DNA of 64,000 bases from an uncultured Candidatus Actinomarina sp. Lineage in GTDB: Bacteria; Actinomycetota; Acidimicrobiia; Actinomarinales; Actinomarinaceae. The stretch covers positions 74,473 to 138,472 of the forward strand of contig CACNFT010000003.1 in the NCBI GenBank assembly GCA_902619825.1, in the 5' to 3' direction. Below the pieces are notes generated by a model. It saw only the letters and a program-made list of their open reading frames with translations, made no database searches and was not told where the DNA came from. Below, in pieces: positions 1 to 10,562 of the stretch. Position 1 is the stretch's first letter; each line of letters opens with the position of its first letter. A program made the translations under genes and the position numbers.

Positions 1-242
1 TTGTGTTCTGCTGATAGTACATCTACACATTGAATACTTTGAAATATATTTAATTCATATATAAATTTTGTCCACTGCCCACCACCTGAACCAATTTCTA
101 ATAAATTATTTCCAACAAGGTTGTCTCTCAAGTAATCTTCTAACCTTTTCTGACCTCTTTTTTCACTGTAACCTGTCCTGTAGCCACCATTCCAGAGTTT
201 TTGAAAACTATTAATTTCTTCTCTTAATTTATTTTGATTCAT
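1..242 (-). CDS. class I SAM-dependent methyltransferase, partial (runs off window start)
   Basis: Reverse-strand frame from ATG at 242 reads MNQNKLREEINSFQKLWNGGYRTGYSEKRGQKRLEDYLRDNLVGNNLLEIGSGGGQWTKFIYELN; LEIGSGGG is SAM motif I. Not in the ORF track because truncated. Confidence 0.75.
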   Translation of the reverse strand, partial: MNQNKLREEINSFQKLWNGGYRTGYSEKRGQKRLEDYLRDNLVGNNLLEIGSGGGQWTKFIYELNIFQSIQCVDVLSAEH

Positions 243-308
243 ATTGTGTTTACTATTAAAAATAAATATTAACAAAATATATTTTTTAATGATGAAAAGT
301 CAAAATTT

Positions 309-1100
309 ATGAAAGATCAAAAAAATTTAGCTGTTTGTGTAGTTGTTGATGCAAAATTTTTGTTTAAGTATTTTAAAAATTTTATAAACTCTTTGGAACT
401 TAAAGGAAAGTATAAAGGTGATATTGTAGTTATTACTAGCTGGTTTACTCCAACTTTTTTAGTATTTAAAACGTTTAATAAAAATATAAAAATTTATAGA
501 TTTCGAAGGATTAAATTTACTAAAAAAACAGAAAATTATCTCAAATCAATCCCTTCATTGCCCGGAGCTCCGAATAGACATATAACTAAAAATTTTCAGT
601 GGCATAAATTACATTTATTTAATGAAAAACTTAAAAAGTGGAAATACATTTTTTATCTTGACGTAAATATGATTATTCACTCAGATATAAATCCGATACT
701 ACAGAAAAAAATGAAAGATTCTCTATTAGCAAGAGCTGATGCTTTTCCCAATTATGATAGAACATTAAATACTCAGTTTTATGAAGATTCACAATTTTTT
801 AATCAATTGAAGACAGAATACGATTTGAGTTCTAAAAGATACTTTCAAACAGGCTTAATGTTGTTTGATACAAATATTATTAAACCTGAAATGTTTAATG
901 ATTTAATTCAAATAGTAGAAAAATATCCTTGCTCTAAAACAAATGAGCAAGGAATTTTAAATTTATATTTTTTAAAAAAGCCAGGACTTTATGTTGAATT
1001 ACCAAGCCATATAGATGAAAATTTATTAACTTATTACTATTGGAGATTGGAAGATAAACTAATAATAATTACAAAACAAAATGTTGAACAATACAAATAG
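309..1100 (+). CDS. glycosyltransferase, GT8-like
   Basis: ORF 263 aa; WKYIFYLDVNMIIHSDINPIL DxD-like motif. Confidence 0.6.
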   Translation: MKDQKNLAVCVVVDAKFLFKYFKNFINSLELKGKYKGDIVVITSWFTPTFLVFKTFNKNIKIYRFRRIKFTKKTENYLKSIPSLPGAPNRHITKNFQWHKLHLFNEKLKKWKYIFYLDVNMIIHSDINPILQKKMKDSLLARADAFPNYDRTLNTQFYEDSQFFNQLKTEYDLSSKRYFQTGLMLFDTNIIKPEMFNDLIQIVEKYPCSKTNEQGILNLYFLKKPGLYVELPSHIDENLLTYYYWRLEDKLIIITKQNVEQYK

Positions 1101-1833
1101 TCCGCTAATAACTGTAGTTATTCCAAGCTACAACAGAATAAAATTTCTTGAACAAGCATTGCAAAGCGTCTTTAGCCAAACATTAGAAGATTATGAAGTG
1201 GTAGTAATTAATGATGGTTCATCTGATAGTGGTTACTTTAATCATGATTATATTGATAAAATACACCAGATAAATTTAGAAACGAATCAGAAGAATTTAC
1301 ATGGATTTGGACCTGGTGCTATTAGAAATTTTGGAAACATCAAATCAAATACAAAATATATCGCATTTTTAGATGATGATGATGTATGGATGCCACAAAA
1401 ATTAGAAAAGCAAATTGAGATTTTAGAAAATTCCGAACAAAAAATGACATGTTCTGATGCATATATTGGAAATGGTCTGTTCGATATTAATCAAAACTAT
1501 GAATCATTCTTAAATGATTTTTATTTTGATAAACATAAAAAAATTTATTTTAGAAATAAATTTATTTCCTATTTTAGAAATTTTAGTTACCCAGAGGTAT
1601 GGAATTTAGGTTTTCTTAATAGTTTTATGAATTTAGCAAATCCAATTATTACCTCGTCAGTAATCATTGAAAGAGAAATTTTAGATAAAATTGGTTGGTT
1701 TCGGAACCTTCCTTTTGCTGCAGATTATGACTGTTGGAGAGGAGTTATGCAATTTACTGATTGTTACTTCGTAAATGAAAAATTAATTTATTACGACAAT
1801 AGTCATGGTGATGGAAGGAACTACTTTAAATAA
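1081..1833 (+). CDS. GT2 family glycosyltransferase
   Basis: PLITVVIPSYNRIKFLEQALQSVFSQT...VVINDGSSD...FLDDDD. Confidence 0.9.
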   Translation: MLNNTNSPLITVVIPSYNRIKFLEQALQSVFSQTLEDYEVVVINDGSSDSGYFNHDYIDKIHQINLETNQKNLHGFGPGAIRNFGNIKSNTKYIAFLDDDDVWMPQKLEKQIEILENSEQKMTCSDAYIGNGLFDINQNYESFLNDFYFDKHKKIYFRNKFISYFRNFSYPEVWNLGFLNSFMNLANPIITSSVIIEREILDKIGWFRNLPFAADYDCWRGVMQFTDCYFVNEKLIYYDNSHGDGRNYFK

Positions 1834-2641
1834 TTCAATGAATAAAAAACAAATCCATTTTTATACTTATGGTGATTCTAAAAAATATAAAGTCTCAAAA
1901 AAGCATTTAATTCATCTAGCTAAACTATCCGGATTATTTGATAAGCTTTATTCGTTTTCGCTTAATGATGTACCAAAAATAGAAAAATATCCTTATAATT
2001 TAATTTTTAATAATGATCGTGGTGGTGGATATTGGGTCTGGAAGTATTTGATTTTGGAAAAACTAATAAAAAATACAAACGAAGGCGATATTATTGTTTA
2101 TTGTGACTCTGGAAGTTCTTTCAATTATCACGCAAAACATAGGTTTCTAGAATATATTGATATGTTAAATTTTTCTGAATTTGGTAATTTTAGAATGGAA
2201 TCAAAAAAACACCATATTGAAAAATTGTGGACAACAAAAGAGATTTTCCAATATTTTAATGTTGAAAAAGATACCAAAGTTACAGACACTACCCAACTAT
2301 TAGGAGGCTATTTACTATTTAAAAATTGTGACCACACAAAGAATTTGTTAAATATTTTTTTTGATTTACTGTCAAAAGATTGGGAACTGATTACAGATAA
2401 ATATAACAACAATCAAATTCCAAATTTTGTTGAAAATAGACATGATCAAAGTATTTGGAGTGTGCTTACCAAAAAATATGGGGGGGAGATAATTGAAAAT
2501 GAGAGCTACTTTAACGAAAATGTAGAAAAACAGTACCAATATCCTTTTTTAAGCGTAAGGAATTATGGTCATGGAAAAAAAGATACATTAAAGTATAATT
2601 TTAATTTTAAAAATGTGAAAACTACTCCAGTTTATTTCTAA
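1805..2641 (+). CDS. glycosyltransferase-like protein (start may be the Met at 1838)
   Basis: ORF 278 aa in glycosyltransferase cluster; GGGYWVWKYLIL...IVYCDSGS. Confidence 0.5.
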   Translation: MVMEGTTLNNSMNKKQIHFYTYGDSKKYKVSKKHLIHLAKLSGLFDKLYSFSLNDVPKIEKYPYNLIFNNDRGGGYWVWKYLILEKLIKNTNEGDIIVYCDSGSSFNYHAKHRFLEYIDMLNFSEFGNFRMESKKHHIEKLWTTKEIFQYFNVEKDTKVTDTTQLLGGYLLFKNCDHTKNLLNIFFDLLSKDWELITDKYNNNQIPNFVENRHDQSIWSVLTKKYGGEIIENESYFNENVEKQYQYPFLSVRNYGHGKKDTLKYNFNFKNVKTTPVYF

Positions 2642-4262
2642 TTTTATATAGGTTCAAACAGAGATATATTGCAAACACTAAATTCGTAAAAGGTATGCTT
2701 TGGAGATTAGCTTTTAAGCCAACAGAATTGTATTTATAAATAGAATCTTTTTTTTGTAAAGAATCTTTACAATTTTCAAAATTTAGTACATTATCGTACT
2801 CTATGAAAATTTGGTTGAGTTCACAAGTAAAAACAATACTGTTTTTGTAGTTTTTATAATCAATCATTTGTTCACTATATTTTGATGGGAAGCCTAGAAA
2901 AAATAAAAACATAAATATTAGGAATACTGAAATAACAGTACCTTTTCCTTTTAATCTTGTATTAATAATCACTAGTAAACAAGTTAATGAAAGGCAAAGA
3001 AAAAAAGCATAATAAAAAGTTTTTACAGAGTCCCCCGTCGTCGGATCAAAATTCTTTGTTGAGAAAAAACCAGCAGAAGAAAATGCAACAGCTGCAATTC
3101 CAATAATTGGTGATAACAAAGATAATCTTAAAGATTTGTAAAAGAAACTAATAGCAATTACAAGAAAATAAAAAAATAAAGTAACATTTAATGAAGTTCT
3201 CATTCTTATTTCATCTAATATATTCTCACCTTCATCTTCTGCAATATATCTAGAGTTAACATCGCCGACATATTTAAGTGTTCTGGTTTCTTTGCTAAAT
3301 TTGATTATCGGAATAGTATTTGTCTTTTTTCCAGGTTCTTTTTCTTCAAAAACTAAAAAATCTTTTCTATGAGAATTAAATTTTGAATGGTCTGCGTTCC
3401 AATATAATTCAAAATAGTCAGAAAAAGTATCAAGTAAAGTTATGGCTCTAAATGAATTATTGTGAAAATCTTTATGAGGATTGTCATTAATTTCTCTAGA
3501 GTTGTAATTTGTAAAAAATTCAAAACTAGCTGAATTGTTATATTTTTCATCATGTTGAACATCGAAAATTAATTTATCATTCAAAAAATAATTTTCACCA
3601 TGAAGTAAAAAAATAGCTGCAAGTAATAAGATAACTTTTTTGACTTTTAATTGTCTAAATTTACCTAAATTTTTAATTCCAAAATGAAAAAACATAAATA
3701 TTAAATACATTACAAATATTGATATTTTCAAAGTTGAAATAAAAATAGAAATTAATAAAAAATAATACAAAAATTCAATTTCTTTTTTCTGTTTAAATAA
3801 ATCTATCAAATATATACCCCAGACAATAGAGACAAATCCTAACAACTCTGGCTTAAATGTCATTCTGAGAATTAGTGATGGTGGGCTTATATTTAATACT
3901 ATTAAAGACAAATAAATTTTATTTAAATTAAATCCTTGGAAAAATAAATATTTCCTTAGACCTAAAGTTCCAAAATAATATAATATAAAATTTCCAAACA
4001 AGATAGAAATGTTTAAGGTATCAAAATTAGACAAACCTCCAGTTAAAGCTTGTATAAGTAGAGTAAAAATATAAAGAAAGTAATAATAAAAATTTCCTTG
4101 TTCTAGAGCAGTTGATTCTATCTCACCAGTGTAAAACAAAAAATAGTTAAAATATTTATCAAAGTCTGGCGAATAAACAATATCATAATTCAAATAAGTA
4201 ATAATAAATGAAATATAAAAACTTAGAAAATAAGAAAACTTTATAACATATTTTTTGATCAT
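2622..4262 (-). CDS. polytopic membrane protein, EpsG/Wzy-like candidate polysaccharide polymerase
   Basis: 546 aa, many hydrophobic segments, glycan-locus context. Confidence 0.5.
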   Translation of the reverse strand: MIKKYVIKFSYFLSFYISFIITYLNYDIVYSPDFDKYFNYFLFYTGEIESTALEQGNFYYYFLYIFTLLIQALTGGLSNFDTLNISILFGNFILYYFGTLGLRKYLFFQGFNLNKIYLSLIVLNISPPSLILRMTFKPELLGFVSIVWGIYLIDLFKQKKEIEFLYYFLLISIFISTLKISIFVMYLIFMFFHFGIKNLGKFRQLKVKKVILLLAAIFLLHGENYFLNDKLIFDVQHDEKYNNSASFEFFTNYNSREINDNPHKDFHNNSFRAITLLDTFSDYFELYWNADHSKFNSHRKDFLVFEEKEPGKKTNTIPIIKFSKETRTLKYVGDVNSRYIAEDEGENILDEIRMRTSLNVTLFFYFLVIAISFFYKSLRLSLLSPIIGIAAVAFSSAGFFSTKNFDPTTGDSVKTFYYAFFLCLSLTCLLVIINTRLKGKGTVISVFLIFMFLFFLGFPSKYSEQMIDYKNYKNSIVFTCELNQIFIEYDNVLNFENCKDSLQKKDSIYKYNSVGLKANLQSIPFTNLVFAIYLCLNLYKIRNKLE

Positions 4263-5008
4263 AGATTTTTAATTTGCTCCTTTATGACAAAAATTAGTTT
4301 TTTTCTGTTCTTGAAAAGGTTCAAAAATAAGTAAATTTTTGATAATGTAAATTTACTTTTTAAATGATAAATAAAAATCAATGGAGGGTATAAATCTTTT
4401 TTATTTATATATACTGCATCACCTGTTGGTTTATTGCTTACCCAACTTGTTTTTATTCTCAAGAATCCTTCATTGTTTAAATATTTATCTAAATCATAAA
4501 TTAATACGCCATTTTCGTAAATTTCTTTTCTTGAGATTTCTGTAATTACAAATTTAAAGTTTTTCAATTTATCTTCAAATCCTTTAATCACTTCAAGCTC
4601 ATATCCTTGAACATCAATTAAAAGAAAGTTTGCATATATATCAGGCACATCTGTATATTTTTTTATCTTTATAGATTCAACAGTTTCAAAATTAATTTCT
4701 GGAAAATATTTTTTGTGACCGGTTGGTTTGAGAACAGAAGAAGATGAACCAAAGTTAGATTGTGTTACATTAATGTTTATTTCTTGATTTTTATTTCCTA
4801 GTCCAAAATTATACAATTTAACATTTTGTAAGTTACCATATTTATCTTTAAGAATCTCAAATGCACTATCAAGTGGTTCAAACAAATAAATATTTGAGTT
4901 TGTTATTTCAAAATACATCGGTACCTCTTGTCCTACATTTGCTCCAACATGAATCAAACCATTAATATGCTTCTTATTTTTAAATAAAAATTTTCTTATT
5001 AAAGACAT
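4259..5008 (-). CDS. FkbM family methyltransferase
   Basis: INGLIHVGANVGQEVPMYFE...LFEPLDSAFEIL...LLIDVQGYELEVIKGFE. Confidence 0.85.
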   Translation of the reverse strand: MSLIRKFLFKNKKHINGLIHVGANVGQEVPMYFEITNSNIYLFEPLDSAFEILKDKYGNLQNVKLYNFGLGNKNQEININVTQSNFGSSSSVLKPTGHKKYFPEINFETVESIKIKKYTDVPDIYANFLLIDVQGYELEVIKGFEDKLKNFKFVITEISRKEIYENGVLIYDLDKYLNNEGFLRIKTSWVSNKPTGDAVYINKKDLYPPLIFIYHLKSKFTLSKIYLFLNLFKNRKKLIFVIKEQIKNL

Positions 5009-5010
5009 GT

Positions 5011-6030
5011 TTATTTGTCTCTATTTTTTACTGGAAAATGTAACTTTAGAAAGGATTTAAATCTCTGAGGATCTACGAAATAATCTGAACCATAATAATT
5101 GTTATTTTCTACTTTTGCTAAAAAATAATAATAATTCAAATCTAAAGCAGATGATAACGAATAAAAACAATTATTTTTATAATCTCCAGAACCTCGTATT
5201 TCGATAACATCTTTATTTTTATCAAGAAAAAGCATATTTGTTAGTCCAGCACCGTGAACACCCCCGAGGACTTTTGCAGAATTTACTAGTTGAATCTGCT
5301 CAATTAATTTTAGATTTTCAAATTCAATTATTTTGAAATCATAATCATCCAAGATATCAAATACTTCTTCAGTGTTCGATATCTTTCTTTTATCTGCAGA
5401 TTGTCTTGATATCCAAATCCTATCAATATAGTTTTTATTATTTTCTTCAAGATAAAGATTTTTTAATCTTTTGGAAATATTATTTATTAAATTACTGTCA
5501 AAATTACCTGAAACAGCAGCATGAGTGGTTATATCCAAATTTTCAACAAGATATGTTTTATTATCATCCAAAAAAATATAATTTAAATTAAGACCGTCGA
5601 GAATTTCAGTTACATACTCTTTATTTTCATAATTTTTAGAAAGTAAAATAAGCTCAGGATATTTTTTTTCAATTAAAAATTCAACCCTTTGAAGAGCATC
5701 CCCAAACCAGTGAAAATAATTGTGACTTTTTTCATTAGCAATCCAAGATGCATTTTTAATTATTTCAATTTTTGAATGGTTATTTTTAAGAAAAAGATTT
5801 TTAACTATTGTTTTTAATTTTCTTTTAAATTTATATTCATTCATATTCCAGTATTTACTTCCAAATAAAAATTTATCTCCTTTAAAAAATTGAAATTTGT
5901 TAATATAAATATTTTTTTTATTAATTAACTTTATTTTTTGGAATGTTCTTTCAAATTCATGTTCAAACATAAACAAATCCTCATTGTTTAGGTTTTCAGG
6001 TAATTTTCTCTTTATTTTGTATTTACTCAT
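5011..6030 (-). CDS. glycosyltransferase family 61 (DUF563)-like
   Basis: NYFHWFGDALQRVEFL...RIWISRQSADKRKISN...GGVHGAGLTNMLFL. Confidence 0.75.
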   Translation of the reverse strand: MSKYKIKRKLPENLNNEDLFMFEHEFERTFQKIKLINKKNIYINKFQFFKGDKFLFGSKYWNMNEYKFKRKLKTIVKNLFLKNNHSKIEIIKNASWIANEKSHNYFHWFGDALQRVEFLIEKKYPELILLSKNYENKEYVTEILDGLNLNYIFLDDNKTYLVENLDITTHAAVSGNFDSNLINNISKRLKNLYLEENNKNYIDRIWISRQSADKRKISNTEEVFDILDDYDFKIIEFENLKLIEQIQLVNSAKVLGGVHGAGLTNMLFLDKNKDVIEIRGSGDYKNNCFYSLSSALDLNYYYFLAKVENNNYYGSDYFVDPQRFKSFLKLHFPVKNRDK

Positions 6031-6041
6031 AAAATCAAAAT

Positions 6042-6779
6042 TTAGATCTTTCCTGAAGCTTTAAAAGTAATCTTTGATAAAAATTTGCTCATTGATATAA
6101 TTCTAAGAAAAATTTTAAGTCCATCATAAAATCTAATTTTTTTACCCTCAGAGTACAATCTTCCCTCATAAGAGATTGGTATCTCAATAATCTCATTTCC
6201 TGTTTTTAAAAACTTTGAGAGCAACTCAATTTCAATAGTAAAAGAGTTTGACTCAATACTTATTTCGTTTAAAAATTTTGTTGGCATCATCATGTAACAA
6301 GTTGATATATCTGAAACTTGGTAATTATTTAAAAAAGAAAATAATTTAGCTAAAAATACATTTACATATACTAAGTAGCTATATTTCTTTATTCTTTTAT
6401 TATCACCAATTACCCTAGAGCCTAGTATTAATGATTTTTGATTTTTGACCATTATCTTGTACATTTTTACAATATCTTTTGGAAAATATTCCAAGTCAGC
6501 ATCATGAATTATTGTGTAATCAGATTTTAAAATAGAGTTTACTTCTCTAATGCAACTACCCTTTCCTTGGTTTACCTGTTTTGAAACCAGTGTGATATTC
6601 TGATATTTATTGCTTAAATTTTGAGCAATATTTTTGCTATCATCTAATGAATTATCGTTTACTAAAAAGATTTCATAATTTATTGATGAGCTTTCTAATT
6701 CATTAACTAATCTGTTTACAGATTCTTCAAGGAAAACTTCTTCGTTATAAAATGGAACAATTACGCTAAGTAGTTTCAT
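6042..6779 (-). CDS. GT2 glycosyltransferase, dolichol-phosphate mannosyltransferase-like
   Basis: LSVIVPFYNEEVFLEESV...FLVNDNSLDDS...GKGSCIREVNS...IHDADLEYFPKDI. Confidence 0.88.
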   Translation of the reverse strand: MKLLSVIVPFYNEEVFLEESVNRLVNELESSSINYEIFLVNDNSLDDSKNIAQNLSNKYQNITLVSKQVNQGKGSCIREVNSILKSDYTIIHDADLEYFPKDIVKMYKIMVKNQKSLILGSRVIGDNKRIKKYSYLVYVNVFLAKLFSFLNNYQVSDISTCYMMMPTKFLNEISIESNSFTIEIELLSKFLKTGNEIIEIPISYEGRLYSEGKKIRFYDGLKIFLRIISMSKFLSKITFKASGKI

Positions 6780-6860
6780 ATTGTTATATTAATGATTTAA
6801 TAATGAATCTTAATAAAAATTAATCTATTTAAAACTTCGTGTATTACCATAAAATATTGA

Positions 6861-8489
6861 ATGAAAAATTTACAAGAAACTATTTCAAATATTTTGTATG
6901 TTTCAAAACTAACGAAAACAAATAGAAAAAAAATAATAATTGTTGCATCTGTAATTTTATCAAATATATCTGCTCTTATGGACATACTCCTAATACTTGC
7001 ATTCACGGGATTAATAACATCAAGTGATAATTATGAGGGATTTACTAAAACAATCATAGATCTTTTTATTGAATATCCTTTTCTACTACCGGTAATTGTT
7101 TTAGTAAGATTTGGCTGTATTTATTCTCAAACAATAATTGAAAAAGCCTTAATACTTAACGTTCAACAAAATCTAAAAGTACACGTACTCGATGAGGTTT
7201 TCGATAAAAGAAACTATTCGGTCGCTGATGCATATTTTTATATAAATGACATAACTGGACATATTTCTTTTTTTTACACTGCTCTTATTGGATTAATGAA
7301 CAGTCTGATTCAAACTTTTGGTTTTTTGGCATATTTAATTATTTCTGATGCAAGAACAATTATCACATTTGGGGTAGGGGCTTTAATACTTTTTTATCCA
7401 AGTAGATTTTTTGTTAATAAATCAAGAGAGTATATGGATAAAGCATACAAAATCCAAAAGAAAAGTAATTATGAGATTCAAAAAATTGTTGACAATATGT
7501 TTCTTATAAAGCTATTGAAAAAAGACAGGGAAGAAATTGCAAATTTTGAGAATGTTATAGCCAAACTAAATAATGCTCTTTTAAATAATCATAGATTTGG
7601 ATCTATAAATTCATTTTTACCAAGCTTTGTAACAATGTTTGTTTTTTCAGTTTTAATTGGATTTTTTAACTTTGCAAGAATACTTACATTAGATTTTATA
7701 GGTGTAACTTTAAGATTATTTCAATCTCTTGGTTTAATTACAAGTAGTATAAACAGACTTGTAAATTCACAAGTTCATATCAAATATTTTTATCTTATGG
7801 ATAAAAATAAAAATAAACTTAACAAGGAAAATTATATTACGAACAATAGCTCTTTAGATGAAATAGTTGTCAGTATAAGAGATTTAAGTTTCTCATATTT
7901 CAATAGTGAAGAAAAAATTTTTGAGAATCTAAATGCATCATTTTACAAAAATAAACACACTTTAATCACTGGGCCTAATGGTTCTGGTAAAAGTACGTTA
8001 CTTGGCTTGATGTCTGGTGTGCTCTATTCTCAGAAAGGAAATGTAAGTGTAAACTCTGGAAAAATTGGATATATTGGGGCGTCGCCATTAATTTTTTCAA
8101 ACTCATTGAGGTTCAATTTACAATATGGAAACGAAAAAGAATTAGATGATACTACTCTTCTTGACGAGCTAAAGCAGTTTAATTTTTTTCAAGATCCAAA
8201 AAAGTATGATTTAGATATGAAAATTGATAATAAAAGTCTTTCCTCGGGTCAAATGCAAAAATTATCATTTATAAGAGCATTATTATCGGAATCAAATATC
8301 TTACTTCTTGATGAATCAACAGCAAATCTTGATGATGATACAAAAGACAAGATATTTGAAATACTAGACACTAAAAAAATAACAATAATAAATTCTACAC
8401 ATGATCCAAAAAGATTCAATAATGCTGATTATCATTACAAAATTTCTTTTGATAATGACAAAAGGTTTCTTATAGAGGAAAAATACTAA
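6861..8489 (+). CDS. ABC transporter, fused transmembrane/ATP-binding half-transporter (candidate lipid-linked oligosaccharide flippase)
   Basis: Walker A GPNGSGKST, signature LSSGQMQKLS, Walker B NILLLDES, H-loop STHD; N-terminal TM helices. Confidence 0.85.
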   Translation: MKNLQETISNILYVSKLTKTNRKKIIIVASVILSNISALMDILLILAFTGLITSSDNYEGFTKTIIDLFIEYPFLLPVIVLVRFGCIYSQTIIEKALILNVQQNLKVHVLDEVFDKRNYSVADAYFYINDITGHISFFYTALIGLMNSLIQTFGFLAYLIISDARTIITFGVGALILFYPSRFFVNKSREYMDKAYKIQKKSNYEIQKIVDNMFLIKLLKKDREEIANFENVIAKLNNALLNNHRFGSINSFLPSFVTMFVFSVLIGFFNFARILTLDFIGVTLRLFQSLGLITSSINRLVNSQVHIKYFYLMDKNKNKLNKENYITNNSSLDEIVVSIRDLSFSYFNSEEKIFENLNASFYKNKHTLITGPNGSGKSTLLGLMSGVLYSQKGNVSVNSGKIGYIGASPLIFSNSLRFNLQYGNEKELDDTTLLDELKQFNFFQDPKKYDLDMKIDNKSLSSGQMQKLSFIRALLSESNILLLDESTANLDDDTKDKIFEILDTKKITIINSTHDPKRFNNADYHYKISFDNDKRFLIEEKY

Positions 8490-9511
8490 TAATTTATTTT
8501 CCTTAGAATTTTTCTAAAAAGTGTTTTTAGTTTTTTAATTCTTCTTTCTTTTTTTAATTTTAAATGATACTTTGATTTTGAATTTTCAAATTGTTTTTCA
8601 GACTCAGTTACTAAAATACTATCAATATCTGAGACAATCGTTTTAGACTTTATTTTTTGAATCCACCATTTAATATCAAAATACTCCAAATTAATGTCTG
8701 CTAATTGACTTTTATATTCATCAAGTTTTTCAATAGTTATCTTGTTGAGGTTATTTACAAAAATTATTGGAAAGATATTAAATGATTCTAATGCATAATT
8801 TTTATTTACTACAGGTATAGATCCAGCGTAAAGTGATTCCCATATCCGATGGGTATCAATGCCATTGCCTTCAGGAGAAATAATATATTGATACTTTTTT
8901 ATATTTGAAAGGTACTCTCTCAAAGATAACTTTTCTTTTTCAATAACCGCCCACGATTTGTTTTTAAGATTATTCTTTATTTTTTTTCTTCTTAGATAAT
9001 TAGTATTATCTTCAAAATTTATATAGACCTTATTTTGAATTTTTAGATTTTCATTATTCTCTAGAAAATGATCATAATTTAAATTTTTTGGATGATTGTT
9101 TGCAAGGCCTAAAGGAATTGGAATCAATTTATCATGTCTATAGCCAATATTTGGTGAGTACCAGGCTGAGACACAGTCAGGTTTTGTACTAAATAATTTT
9201 TTTGTAATTTTTTCGTCGCTTTGGCCGGTTATAATTTTAATATTTTTGAATTCAGTAACATTTTTTAACATTTCAAATAAAGATTCAATCATATATAAAT
9301 TTGAAAAGATTAAATCATTTTCTCTTAATTTAAAACTCTTTATCTTATAAAAACAAAATTCATTATCTTCATATATTACAAAAACATTATCACTGTTAAC
9401 TTCACAGTCTTTTTTCAATATTATTTCCGAATAAACTATATCGGAATATCTTGCAAAGTTACTACTGCTAAGAATTTCACTATTTTTAAAAAGATTTCTA
9501 GTTAGTACCAT
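8486..9511 (-). CDS. exostosin/RXYLT1-like glycosyltransferase (GT47-like); start placed at internal ATG 9511
   Basis: YQYIISPEGNGIDTHRIWESLYAGSIPVV motif. ORF track start is 9616, which overlaps the divergent ORF at 9545. Confidence 0.65.
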   Translation of the reverse strand: MVLTRNLFKNSEILSSSNFARYSDIVYSEIILKKDCEVNSDNVFVIYEDNEFCFYKIKSFKLRENDLIFSNLYMIESLFEMLKNVTEFKNIKIITGQSDEKITKKLFSTKPDCVSAWYSPNIGYRHDKLIPIPLGLANNHPKNLNYDHFLENNENLKIQNKVYINFEDNTNYLRRKKIKNNLKNKSWAVIEKEKLSLREYLSNIKKYQYIISPEGNGIDTHRIWESLYAGSIPVVNKNYALESFNIFPIIFVNNLNKITIEKLDEYKSQLADINLEYFDIKWWIQKIKSKTIVSDIDSILVTESEKQFENSKSKYHLKLKKERRIKKLKTLFRKILRKINY

Positions 9512-9544
9512 ATAGTTACAGTTTAAAATAGAATTAAAGGTTTT

Positions 9545-10531
9545 ATGATAAATATTTTTTACAAACTTGATTACATAAAAACGCAAAAGGTACTTATTAC
9601 AAAAAGCTTTAAGCATTCAATTTTTTACAATATTTATCTTGATTATTTAAATTTATTTAATCTCCCTATTAATGTAAATTTAATTTCTTCGGGGCCTCAT
9701 AAAAGAATGAATAATCTTGTAAAAACATTTAAGGGAAATAAAGAATACGCATTTAATAAAATTAAATTTAAAAATAACTATATTGTTCAGTTTGACGAAT
9801 TTGGTGAAAATATTTTAAATAAAATTATTTCAAAAAATTCAGAATCAAAAATTCTTGTTGGTCCTTTATATAATAAAGAATACGATAAGAAGTTAGTTGA
9901 TTACATAAATAAATACCCAAATGTAAAAAAAGTAGTTGCTTCAAAAATAGCATTTAAAAATGCTGTTTATGAGATGGGGCACAATATTGATCCAAAACGA
10001 GTTGTTACTTTCCCATCGGGAATTATTGACGAGGACACATTAAATAGGCATTTGAAATATAAAAATAGAAAAAATAAATGTCTTATATATTTCAAGAAAA
10101 GACCAATTGGTGATTTAGAGAAAGTAACAAATTTTTTAAATGATAAAAATATTGACTACGAAGTATTTCATTATGGGCAATATGCAAATAAGGACTTAAT
10201 TCGATCTGCTCTTAATTCAAAGTTTGGAATCTTTATGAGTAGGCCAGAAACTCAAGGTTTTGCAGCTCAAGAATTGTTATCTTGTAATATCCCATTGATT
10301 GTTTGGGACCAAAAAACAAATTACTATGAAGACCTAATTTTGAGTGGTACAACAATGTCTTATTGGAGTAACGACTGTGGTTTAATAGTTGATACTTTTG
10401 AAGAATTAAAATTTCAGTTCGATGTTTTTATTGAGAATTTACATAAATTTCAACCTATTAATCTAATTAAAGAACATTTAACATATGAAAAATTCAAAAA
10501 GAATTTAAAATATGAATTTGAACATTTTTAA
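9545..10531 (+). CDS. glycosyltransferase-like protein
   Basis: FGIFMSRPETQGFAAQELLSCNIPLIVWD; GT-B C-terminal-like. Confidence 0.6.
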   Translation: MINIFYKLDYIKTQKVLITKSFKHSIFYNIYLDYLNLFNLPINVNLISSGPHKRMNNLVKTFKGNKEYAFNKIKFKNNYIVQFDEFGENILNKIISKNSESKILVGPLYNKEYDKKLVDYINKYPNVKKVVASKIAFKNAVYEMGHNIDPKRVVTFPSGIIDEDTLNRHLKYKNRKNKCLIYFKKRPIGDLEKVTNFLNDKNIDYEVFHYGQYANKDLIRSALNSKFGIFMSRPETQGFAAQELLSCNIPLIVWDQKTNYYEDLILSGTTMSYWSNDCGLIVDTFEELKFQFDVFIENLHKFQPINLIKEHLTYEKFKKNLKYEFEHF

Positions 10532-10562
10532 AAATTAGTGATATTGAAAGATAGGTTTCAGA

